DNA of 10,520 nt from Planctomycetaceae bacterium. GTDB taxonomy: Bacteria; Planctomycetota; Planctomycetia; Pirellulales; UBA1268. Location: contig CANGGC010000033.1 of NCBI GenBank assembly GCA_947453125.1, forward strand, positions 1-10,520, given 5' to 3'. Positions 1 to 6,227 of this stretch are shown piece by piece; within the stretch, counting starts at the first letter, position 1; the number at the start of each line of letters is the position of its first letter. The notes under the pieces were generated by a model. The model saw only the letters and a program-made list of their open reading frames with translations. It was not told the origin of the DNA and did not search any database. Both the position numbers and the translations under genes were made by a program.

Positions 1-1445
1 AGCCCACCGATGAGCCCGGAGAGGAGCGCCATCGGAAGGGAGAGCGTCGGCTTCGGCACCTCGGCAGGCGGAGGCTCGGCGGCAACCATCGATGGCCCAG
101 CAAGCGACGGCCCCGCAACCGCCTGCGGGAACGCGACGTTAGGGTGGGGCTGGTGATCAATCTTCGCAGCACCGCCAGCCGTTGTCGGGGCCGGCACCAC
201 AGCGGCGGGCGCCGCTTGCACCGGCACCGGCTTCTTCGCCGCTTCCGCATACTTCGCTGCCAGAAACTCGATTCCCCCTCCCGCGCCATCGGCTCCCGCC
301 CCGGCTTGGGTGGAAAGGGGAGCCTTGATGCGGACGGCGGTCGGCGGATCGCACGACGTCTCGGTGCAGGTCTGGAAGCCGATCACGATCTCCGCGGCGG
401 CGGCCGTCTCGGGGAGGAGAACCTCAAAGGTCACATCCCCGTCGACCCCATTGGCTGCGGCCAGTTCTGGCGAGTGGGATGGCGTCGCAGCGAGAACGAA
501 GACCGAGGCCTCCCGGTCGGGGACCGACACCACCGTCGGCTTTCCCTGCCCGACATCGCTGTCGGCAGACCCAGCCGGGGCATAGAGGTGATAGCCGGCG
601 TCGGGGGAAAGCCGAACGATGAGCGGCCACCAGGTCGACGTCGCACCCGCTCCATCCACGCCGCTCCGGGCAGCGCCAAACGCAGCCTCGACGCTCGCAT
701 GGGCCCGGGGAGGAATGTGGGTGGCGATCACCGCCGTGGCGGAGCCGGGCAAGGCCACGGCAGCGGAGAACGGATCGGTCGCCCCGGCGACGGGGGGCGT
801 CGTCGGAGCCGTCGGGTGAGCCTTTGCCGCACCGGCCGGGATGTCGGCGACGAAGGGGACCGACGCCGGGGGCGAGCAGGAGGTGTCGCGGCACATCTGG
901 ACGCTCACCGCGCCGGTGATCTGGTTCCCAGTGCCGTCGGGATTGGGGCCAAGCGGTGCCCGCCAGACGACCGTCCCCTCGTGTTCCTCGACCTGGAGCC
1001 CGGCCCAGGCCGGCACGTCGGTGATCGTCCGCACGTGGGGTGGCTCATCGGGCACAAACGCCGCCGACGGCTGCCAGGGGGAGGTGGCGTCGACGGTGAT
1101 CCGCGTGGCTTTCGGCCCGCCCGGCTTTTGGGTGATGGCATAGAGGTGCCAGCCCTCCTCGAGCGTCGCGGTGACGACGAGGGTCGCTGGCTTTTCAGCG
1201 GCTGCCGGCTCCACAGCGGCCGCGACGGTGATCGGGCTCCCCAAAGCTGCGTTCACATCGCCAAGCGGATCGAAGCCTAGCGGGCTTTGGGCCATCCCGA
1301 AGGGGCAGGCCGTCGACACAAAAAACGCGGCCCAGAAGAAGGCGACCACGAACCGTGCGACCACGACGGGGGCGATCACCAGCGGAACCACCCGGCCGAT
1401 CGGGGGCCTCGACCGCCCGCGGAGCCATCCTGGCAGACGCAGCAT
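1..1445 (-). CDS. dsbD: DsbD-family thiol:disulfide interchange protein, N-terminal part (cut by window edge)
   Basis: The reverse strand is open from the ATG at 1445-1443 to the window edge, giving 481 residues. Residues 1-52 hold a basic start and a long hydrophobic stretch (about 19-46), a signal peptide or anchor. Two DsbD-alpha-like (DsbC/PF11412) domains follow, at about 64-205 and 225-385. Each has a 'G-W/Y-H-L-Y-A' strand and a Cys-X4-Cys-x-P-P motif (C185/C190, CRDTSCSPP; C360/C365, CTETSCDPP). A Pro/Ala-rich linker (about 400-465) leads to 'LSLPMALLSGLIGGL', the usual opening of the DsbD membrane domain, so the remaining helices and the thioredoxin domain should lie left of the window. 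DsbD passes electrons from cytoplasmic thioredoxin through the membrane to periplasmic disulfides. The start is supported by AAGGA at 1461-1457 and an upstream promoter. The domain duplication is unusual compared with E. coli DsbD, which has one alpha domain with Cys-X5-Cys. The family is clear; the partner proteins are unknown. Confidence 0.88.
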   Translation of the reverse strand, partial: MLRLPGWLRGRSRPPIGRVVPLVIAPVVVARFVVAFFWAAFFVSTACPFGMAQSPLGFDPLGDVNAALGSPITVAAAVEPAAAEKPATLVVTATLEEGWHLYAITQKPGGPKATRITVDATSPWQPSAAFVPDEPPHVRTITDVPAWAGLQVEEHEGTVVWRAPLGPNPDGTGNQITGAVSVQMCRDTSCSPPASVPFVADIPAGAAKAHPTAPTTPPVAGATDPFSAAVALPGSATAVIATHIPPRAHASVEAAFGAARSGVDGAGATSTWWPLIVRLSPDAGYHLYAPAGSADSDVGQGKPTVVSVPDREASVFVLAATPSHSPELAAANGVDGDVTFEVLLPETAAAAEIVIGFQTCTETSCDPPTAVRIKAPLSTQAGAGADGAGGGIEFLAAKYAEAAKKPVPVQAAPAAVVPAPTTAGGAAKIDHQPHPNVAFPQAVAGPSLAGPSMVAAEPPPAEVPKPTLSLPMALLSGLIGG

Positions 1446-1502
1446 CGGCAGATCGGTCCTTTTGGGAAGGGAGGTCAGCGTCAAAGCAGGCAAAGCTTGA
1501 CG

Positions 1503-1532
1503 ATTGTACAAGCTCCGTTTTCCGCGGGTCAA
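1503..1532 (-). promoter_or_regulatory. Predicted sigma70-type promoter of the dsbD-like gene
   Basis: Reading the minus strand, TTGACC (1532-1527) and TACAAT (1508-1503) are separated by 18 bp, close to the -35/-10 consensus. Transcription would start near 1496, leaving a leader of about 50 nt before the ATG at 1445. The -35 box overlaps the TGA stop codon (1531-1529) of the upstream phosphotransferase gene, so the two minus-strand genes could be transcribed separately even though they lie head to tail. This rests on sequence match only. Confidence 0.6.
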
Positions 1533-2698
1533 TGGAGCCCACCGCTCCCTCCATCGGTCTTTTCCCGGGGAAAAGCGAAGTTTTTCAGAAGCGCATCGAC
1601 CCTCTCGAGCACCGCGCACGGGTCGGGGAAATCGCGATTTTCGTCGAGCACCCAGCGAAACCAGTGGTGCAAGCCCCCGACCACCCCCGCCAGATGGAGG
1701 AGGTCGATGAGCGACAGTTCTTCCCGGGAAAGGGGCCGAATCGCCCGGTAGGCCTCGAGCGCCTCGCCCCACACGACACTCAGGGAATCAGCACTCAGGG
1801 AATCAGCACTCAGGGAATCAGCACTCAGGGAATCAGCACTCAGGGAATCAGCACTCAGGGAATCAGCGCCGACCGATGCCGACCGGGGCCTCTCCCAGCT
1901 TCCCAGCAGTCGCGCGAGATCAGTTGCCGGGGTATCGATGCCGGCGGCATGCCAGTCGATCACCGCCGACACCTCGAGCCCGACAAAGAGCACGTGCGCC
2001 TGCCAGACGTCGCGGAGCACCGGCTGGAGGGGCACCGCCGGCGGCACCACGGCCGCTAGGCGGGAGAGATACGAGAGCCCCCCCTTATCCCGGAGGATCG
2101 CCGCGGCGGCCCGGCGACGCTCAGCGACCTCCGCTTGGAGCGGCGAGAGGCTCCCCTTCACAGGTTCGTCCCAGCCGCGGGCCATGACGCCCCGCAAGGC
2201 CTCGGCCCGCCGTGCCCATGCCGGCGGCGAAGCCGTGGGCGTCTCCTCGTTGCCACCGGCCTCACGAAGAGCGACATGAATCCGGGCCAGGGTCTCGAGC
2301 GCCGCGATGGCCTGCCCTGGCGAGGGAGCCGCCACCGGTTGCCCAGGGTGCCACGGCGTCATCTCGAAGCACCGCCCGTTGCCGTCGGTGGCGATCGTCG
2401 TCGGCTCGGCTCCATCGGCCGCGGCGACCTCCAGGTTCGCAGGCACGGCCCCAACACCCGCCCGGCGTGCTGCCGCCATCCACCGGTGGATCCGCTCGGC
2501 CCGCTGCCGCGGCCAGCTCTCGGCAAAGCCCTTGAGCACGAAACGCCTTAGCCCATGGCCTCGAGGGAGAGGCTCATCCGGCTCCACAAGCCACACCGGG
2601 CTACCGCTCAAGCCCGCGGAGGCGAGGGGACTGATCCGGCACCGGGTCGTGGGGAACCAGTGGCAGACGATCGCCCGAAGCGTGGTCAATCCGTTCAT
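1529..2698 (-). CDS. Aminoglycoside-phosphotransferase-fold protein (APH/choline kinase-like), repeat-containing
   Basis: A 389-residue cytoplasmic protein of the phosphotransferase (PF01636) type. The N-lobe has a likely nucleotide-binding Lys (K56 in RRFVLKGF) and a hinge 'FEMTPWHPG'. The catalytic loop reads 'LRDVWQAHVLF' (D230 to H235). It keeps the catalytic Asp, but the usual 'HGDxxxxN' has lost His-Gly before it, and the metal-binding Asn is His235. The second metal Asp is D248 in 'VIDWHAAGIDTP', followed by 'DLARLLGS', which is typical of the family. After this, six DSLSA repeats (residues 279-308) are inserted before a helical C-terminus ('EALEAYRAIRPLSREELSLIDLLHLAG'). I chose the ATG at 2698 because AAGGA (2708-2704) lies 5 nt upstream; the ATG at 2773 would add 25 unconserved-looking residues. 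The substrate cannot be told and could be a small metabolite, an antibiotic or a sugar. Activity is plausible but not certain. Confidence 0.75.
   Translation of the reverse strand: MNGLTTLRAIVCHWFPTTRCRISPLASAGLSGSPVWLVEPDEPLPRGHGLRRFVLKGFAESWPRQRAERIHRWMAAARRAGVGAVPANLEVAAADGAEPTTIATDGNGRCFEMTPWHPGQPVAAPSPGQAIAALETLARIHVALREAGGNEETPTASPPAWARRAEALRGVMARGWDEPVKGSLSPLQAEVAERRRAAAAILRDKGGLSYLSRLAAVVPPAVPLQPVLRDVWQAHVLFVGLEVSAVIDWHAAGIDTPATDLARLLGSWERPRSASVGADSLSADSLSADSLSADSLSADSLSADSLSVVWGEALEAYRAIRPLSREELSLIDLLHLAGVVGGLHHWFRWVLDENRDFPDPCAVLERVDALLKNFAFPREKTDGGSGGLH
1559..1575. repeat. 17-nt perfect inverted repeat in the 3' end of the phosphotransferase gene
   Basis: CTTTTCCC-G-GGGAAAAG has 8-bp perfect arms around one central base. 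It lies in the last codons of the phosphotransferase gene (encoding ..FPREK..) and its centre is about 37 bp upstream of the dsbD -35 box. A one-base loop is poor for a transcription terminator, and the symmetry suits a dimeric DNA-binding protein better. It may also be coincidental coding sequence. Confidence 0.4.
1777..1866. repeat. Six perfect tandem copies of a 15-bp unit, in frame within the phosphotransferase
   Basis: The plus-strand unit CACTCAGGGAATCAG occurs six times without a mismatch (starts 1777, 1792, 1807, 1822, 1837, 1852). On the coding (minus) strand it reads as Asp-Ser-Leu-Ser-Ala, residues 279-308. The unit is 8/15 G+C, clearly poorer than its surroundings, and it uses the codons GAT, TCC, AGT and GCT, which the neighbouring genes use less often. 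Because 15 is a multiple of three, copy-number change keeps the reading frame. The identity of all copies points to recent expansion or ongoing slippage. Confidence 0.95.
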
Positions 2699-2703
2699 GG
2701 GCG

Positions 2704-2710
2704 TCCTTCT
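2704..2710 (-). promoter_or_regulatory. Ribosome binding site deciding the phosphotransferase start
   Basis: AGAAGGA on the minus strand (2710-2704) stands 5 nt before the ATG at 2698-2696. No comparable purine-rich site precedes the in-frame ATG at 2773, so the shorter protein is preferred. Confidence 0.6.
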
Positions 2711-2756
2711 TGAAAACGTCCTGTTGCAGCCCTTCAAGGCGCATTGGGGTGGAGAA

Positions 2757-2786
2757 TTGGCCCTCCGACACATGCGATGCTACGCT
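2757..2786 (+). promoter_or_regulatory. Weak candidate promoter for the metalloprotease gene
   Basis: TTGGCC (2757-2762) and TACGCT (2781-2786) are spaced by 18 bp. The -10 box is poor. If used, transcription would start near 2793 and give a leader of about 140 nt containing the two palindromes at 2818-2833 and 2850-2863. The divergent gap of 236 bp (2699-2934) must hold promoters for both directions; I see no convincing minus-strand promoter in it. Confidence 0.25.
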
Positions 2787-2817
2787 GCCAAGATGAATGG
2801 GAGAACCTTCGCCACCC

Positions 2818-2833
2818 CCCTTCCCAGGAAGGG
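2818..2833. repeat. Palindrome CCCTTCC-CA-GGAAGGG in the divergent intergenic region
   Basis: Two 7-bp perfect arms with a 2-nt centre, 102 bp before the metalloprotease start. Its core TTCC-N2-GGAA is shared with a palindrome at 1721-1730 (TTCCCGGGAA), and with N3 spacing at 1561-1573 inside the inverted repeat at 1559-1575. A possible operator; no function is shown. Confidence 0.4.
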
Positions 2834-2849
2834 TGTCCTCCAGCCTGGG

Positions 2850-2863
2850 GCAGCCTAGGCTGC
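2850..2863. repeat. 14-nt perfect palindrome upstream of the metalloprotease gene
   Basis: GCAGCCTAGGCTGC is fully self-complementary with no loop. It overlaps a 10-bp-spaced direct repeat CAGCCTGGG/CAGCCTAGG (2841-2849, 2851-2859). The position, about 72 bp before the start codon, suits a protein-binding site rather than an RNA hairpin. Confidence 0.4.
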
Positions 2864-2934
2864 TGGAACAGGGCTCGGTTCCGGCCACTCCCACAGCCCC
2901 GGCTCATCCGACCCAAACGAGGGGATCACGACTC

Positions 2935-5703
2935 ATGCCCAGCCGCTCCGGCCGCCCGCTTCTGTTCCTTGCCACGCTGGCAGCGATTGGCCCCGTCGCA
3001 GCCCTGGTCCTGGCCGTCGGCCCAGCCCGCGCCGAGGAGCCGGCCGCGGCTCCGGCTCCTGACACCGTCAAAGTCGACGCCCCGGCGGCGCCCCCCGCAG
3101 CCCCGCAGGCGCCCCCGGCCCCCGAAGGGAAGGGGGGGAAGCCGCCGTTTGCCACCGTCGTTAAGGATGCGACCCGGATCCCCGGGCTGATCACCCTCCA
3201 CCGCAAAGATGACAAGGTGTGGGCCGAACTCCCCGACTCGATCCTCGGCCGGGAGCTGTTCGTCTTGATCTCGATCGCCAAGGGGATCGGCGACGGCCAA
3301 CTCCTCGGCGGCATGAGCTGGGGATTCGGTGACGACTGGATCTGGCAGTTTCGCAAAGTCGACGACAACATCCATGTCGTCCGCCGCAATGTCCGCTTCT
3401 TTGCCGACAAGGGGAGCCCCGAGGAGAAGGCGGTCGACCTGGCCTACACCGACAGCGTGCTGTTCAGCGTGCCGATCGCCACCTATGCCGCCAACGGCGC
3501 GCCGGTCATCGACCTGTCGGCGATTTTCATGACCGATCTCCCCCAGATCAGCCGCTCGCTCCCCGGCTTCTCCTTTGCCCGCGACCGTTCCACCTGGTCG
3601 CGCGTGAAAAACTTCCCCGACAACACCGAGCTCGAAGTCGCCGCCACCTACGGCTCCGGCGGCCAGGCAGAGCTCGACACCGTCGCCGACAGCCGCGGCG
3701 TCACCGTCAACGTCCACTATTCCGTGAGCATGCTCCCGCAGACGGGCTACCGGCCGCGGCTGGCCGACAACCGGGTCGGTTACTTCGTCACCGCCCTCAA
3801 GGACTTCTCCCAAAACGTCGACGAGGATCGGTTCGTTCGCTACATCAATCGCTGGCAGCTCGAGAAGGCCGATCCCTCGGCGCCGATTTCACCGCCGAAG
3901 AAGCCGATCGTCTTCTGGATCGAGAAGACGGTGCCGTTCCGATACCGGCAGCCGATCCGTGAGGGGATCGAGGCCTGGAACGAAGCCTTCCAGAAGGCCG
4001 GCTTCGCCAGCGCCATCGAGGTCCGCCAGCAGCCCGACCAGACCGACTGGGATCCGGAGGATGTGAATTACAACACCTTCCGCTGGATCACCGCCGGGGC
4101 CGGCTTCGCGATGGGCCCCAGCCGGGTGAACCCGCGCACCGGGCAGATCCTCGACGCCGACATCATCTTCGACGGCGACTTCCTCCAGTTCTGGCGCCGT
4201 GAATACGAAAACTTCACGCCACAGGCGGTGGCGATCCTCACCGATGGCCCGACGGCCGCGGCGGGCATCCTCCCCTCCGGCACCGAACGCGTCGCCGGCA
4301 CGCACGGCCACGGAGCCGGCCACGCCTGCAGCGCCTGCATGCTGTTTGACGGCCATGCCCGAGAGACGGCACTCGCTGCGACGGCGCTGGCCGTGGCCGG
4401 CAACGGCCTCACCGAGGCCGACAAGGAGAAGCTCGTCGTTCAGGGCCTCAAGCTCGTCACCAGCCACGAGCTCGGCCATACCCTCGGCCTCCGCCACAAC
4501 TTCAAGGGCAGCTCGCTTTTGACCCTTGCCGAGATCAACGATCCAGCCAAGGTGGCGCAGAGCGGCGCCAGCACGAGCGTCATGGATTACATCCCGGCAA
4601 ATATCAGCCCGAAGGGGAAGCCGCAGGGGGATTACTACACCGCCAAGCTCGGCCCCTACGATCTGTGGGCGATCGAGTACGGCTACAAGCCGGTGGGTGG
4701 CGGGAGCCCCGAGGCGGAGCTTGCGGAGCTCGAGAAGATCGCCGGCCGTGCCGGTGAGCCGCAGCTCGCCTACTCGACCGACGAGGACACCCAGCCGGGC
4801 GACCCCGATCCGATGTCGAACCGCTTCGACCTCGGCAGCGACCCGGTCGAGTTTGCCCGCAACCGGGCCGAACTCGTCGCCCAGGTGATGCCGACGCTCG
4901 TCGAACGGATGACCGCCAAGGATCCGAACGGCAAGACGCCCGGCTACGAGCGCGTCCGTCAGGCGTTCGGCGTGCTGCTGACGTCGCACGGCAATGCGAT
5001 GAACTTCGCCGCCCGTCTCGTCGGCGGCCTCCACACCTCGCGGGCCCACAAGGGGGATGCCAACGCCCCCGCGCCGTTCCGCGTCATCGAGGCTCAGAAG
5101 CAGCGCGACGCGCTGACGCTCCTCGAGCAGCAGATGTTCTCGGCCCAGCCGTTCACGTTCCCGCCGGAGCTCTACAACCAGCTCGTCTCGACGCGCTGGA
5201 TGCACTGGGGCTCGAGCGAAGCGGACCGGGAGGACTATCCCATCCACGACGTGATCCTCATGTGGCAGGACCGGGTCCTCGGCCGGCTCATGGATCCGCT
5301 CACGCTCACCCGGATCCGCGACAGTGAGCTCAAGGTCCCGGCCGATCAGGATGCGTTTACCACCGCCGAACTCCTCGACCGGCTCACCAAGGCGATCCTC
5401 TCCGAGGTCGACTCGATCCAGCCGGGCGACTACACCGTCCGGAAGCCGGCGATCGGAAGCCTGAGGCGCTCGCTGCAGCGCTCGTATCTGTCGCGGCTGT
5501 CGGCGCTCGCCGTCGGCAGCGGCGGCACCCCCGACGCCCAGGTGATTGCGGCGGCCCAGCTCCGCAGCCTCGACAGCCGGATCGGGGCCCTCCTGGCAAA
5601 GCCCGACGTGAAGCTCGACGACTACTCACGGGCCCACCTCGTCGAGACCCAGGCCCGGATCAAGAAGGTGCTCGACGCCAGCGTGACGCTGCCGCGGCTG
5701 TGA
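2935..5703 (+). CDS. Exported zinc-dependent metalloprotease (DUF5118/DUF5117/DUF4953 type)
   Basis: A 922-residue protein with a signal peptide (residues 1 to about 34, ending 'GPARA' before EE) and a low-complexity Pro/Ala linker to about 68. The region from about 72 ('FATVVKDATRIPGLITLH') to about 320 matches the DUF5118/DUF5117 pattern. The protease domain starts near 325 ('FWIEKTVPFRYRQPIREGI'). It carries the complete metzincin site HELGHTLGLRH (H511, E512, H515, H521) and a downstream Met-turn, M550 in 'SVMDY'. It should therefore bind catalytic zinc and cleave peptides outside the cytoplasm; the substrate is unknown. A His/Cys-rich stretch (H457, H459, H463, C465, C468) precedes the active site. 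I chose the ATG at 2935 because GAGGGGA (2919-2925) stands 9 nt upstream and a signal peptide follows at once. The ATG at 2797 would put 46 unsuitable residues in front of it. The gene probably leads an operon with the next two. Confidence 0.9.
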   Translation: MPSRSGRPLLFLATLAAIGPVAALVLAVGPARAEEPAAAPAPDTVKVDAPAAPPAAPQAPPAPEGKGGKPPFATVVKDATRIPGLITLHRKDDKVWAELPDSILGRELFVLISIAKGIGDGQLLGGMSWGFGDDWIWQFRKVDDNIHVVRRNVRFFADKGSPEEKAVDLAYTDSVLFSVPIATYAANGAPVIDLSAIFMTDLPQISRSLPGFSFARDRSTWSRVKNFPDNTELEVAATYGSGGQAELDTVADSRGVTVNVHYSVSMLPQTGYRPRLADNRVGYFVTALKDFSQNVDEDRFVRYINRWQLEKADPSAPISPPKKPIVFWIEKTVPFRYRQPIREGIEAWNEAFQKAGFASAIEVRQQPDQTDWDPEDVNYNTFRWITAGAGFAMGPSRVNPRTGQILDADIIFDGDFLQFWRREYENFTPQAVAILTDGPTAAAGILPSGTERVAGTHGHGAGHACSACMLFDGHARETALAATALAVAGNGLTEADKEKLVVQGLKLVTSHELGHTLGLRHNFKGSSLLTLAEINDPAKVAQSGASTSVMDYIPANISPKGKPQGDYYTAKLGPYDLWAIEYGYKPVGGGSPEAELAELEKIAGRAGEPQLAYSTDEDTQPGDPDPMSNRFDLGSDPVEFARNRAELVAQVMPTLVERMTAKDPNGKTPGYERVRQAFGVLLTSHGNAMNFAARLVGGLHTSRAHKGDANAPAPFRVIEAQKQRDALTLLEQQMFSAQPFTFPPELYNQLVSTRWMHWGSSEADREDYPIHDVILMWQDRVLGRLMDPLTLTRIRDSELKVPADQDAFTTAELLDRLTKAILSEVDSIQPGDYTVRKPAIGSLRRSLQRSYLSRLSALAVGSGGTPDAQVIAAAQLRSLDSRIGALLAKPDVKLDDYSRAHLVETQARIKKVLDASVTLPRL

Positions 5704-5750
5704 CCGATGTCCCCGACAGAGCCGCTCCGCACCACACCGTGGGAAAGCCA

Positions 5751-6161
5751 ATGCCCGACGCAATCAGCATCCTCCTTCTCACGCCCGACTTGATGGTATC
5801 GAGCCGGATCGCCGGTGGCGCAGCGGCGATCCCGGCGACGGTCGAGGCGCTCGGGCCCGCCGCGGCCGCCCCCCGGGGCGGGCCGTTCGCAGTCATCGTC
5901 GTCGATCTGCAAGTCAACGGCCGCACCGCGACGGCTCTGGTTGAACGGGCCAAGGGCTTCCGCGACACCCAGACGGCCGCCGGCGCCGAGCGTGCGGCGA
6001 TCATCGCCTTCGGCCCCCACGTGGCCGTCGATCGCCTCGCGGAGGCCGCCGAAGCGGGGGCCGACCTCGTCGTCAGCCGGGGGGAATTGCTCGGGGCCCT
6101 GCCAGCGGTCGTCGAACGGGTACGATCACTTTCCAACGGCAGCGCCGACGGCTCGGTCTGA
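5751..6161 (+). CDS. Small degenerate receiver-domain (pseudo-REC) protein
   Basis: A 136-residue cytoplasmic protein that follows the response-regulator receiver pattern along its length. Strand 1 is 'ISILLLTPD', the presumed phospho-acceptor strand is 'FAVIVVDL', strand 4 is 'AAIIAFGPHV' and strand 5 is 'GADLVVSRGEL'. The usual Ser/Thr after strand 4 is Gly and the conserved Lys is replaced by 'SRG'. The acidic pair at strand 1 is reduced to one Asp, so ordinary phosphorylation control is doubtful. Similar stand-alone proteins with a 'GxHV..AG.D.V..R' pattern are, to my recollection, widespread and uncharacterised. I use the ATG at 5751, 6 nt after GGGA. A GTG at 5700 overlapping the metalloprotease stop (GTGA) would add 17 residues and allow translational coupling. 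It lies 47 nt after the metalloprotease and 66 nt before the next gene. There is no output domain. Confidence 0.65.
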   Translation: MPDAISILLLTPDLMVSSRIAGGAAAIPATVEALGPAAAAPRGGPFAVIVVDLQVNGRTATALVERAKGFRDTQTAAGAERAAIIAFGPHVAVDRLAEAAEAGADLVVSRGELLGALPAVVERVRSLSNGSADGSV

Positions 6162-6227
6162 ACCGCTGACCGGAGAGCCGCAAGCGCAGCCTGGTTGCAA
6201 GCTCGCCGTTCCCGCGCAGGTTCTCCG

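Noticed and set aside
144..1280. Long plus-strand open frame (378 codons) opposite the dsbD-like gene
   Set aside because: Arg/Gly-rich, low-complexity translation with no family resemblance. The opposite strand encodes two recognisable Cys-containing domains, so this is a GC-driven shadow.
1559..1575. Inverted repeat as an intrinsic terminator of the phosphotransferase gene
   Set aside because: It lies before the stop codon, has a one-base loop and no T-run after it on the minus strand.
1777..1866. Repeats considered as a CRISPR array
   Set aside because: The units are 15 bp and directly adjacent with no spacers, and they lie in frame within a gene. No cas gene is present.
1355..2059. Plus-strand frame across the 15-bp repeat encoding repeated Thr-Gln-Gly-Ile-Ser
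   Set aside because: It is open mainly because the repeat has no stops in any plus frame. It spans the end of one real gene and the start of another, and has no credible start signal or family match.
2797..2934. 46-residue N-terminal extension of the metalloprotease from the ATG at 2797
   Set aside because: It would bury the signal peptide, and the ATG at 2935 has a better ribosome binding site.
3889..5247. 452-codon minus-strand frame opposite the metalloprotease
   Set aside because: Antisense to the HEXXH domain; composition is that of complemented GC-rich codons, with no recognisable domain.
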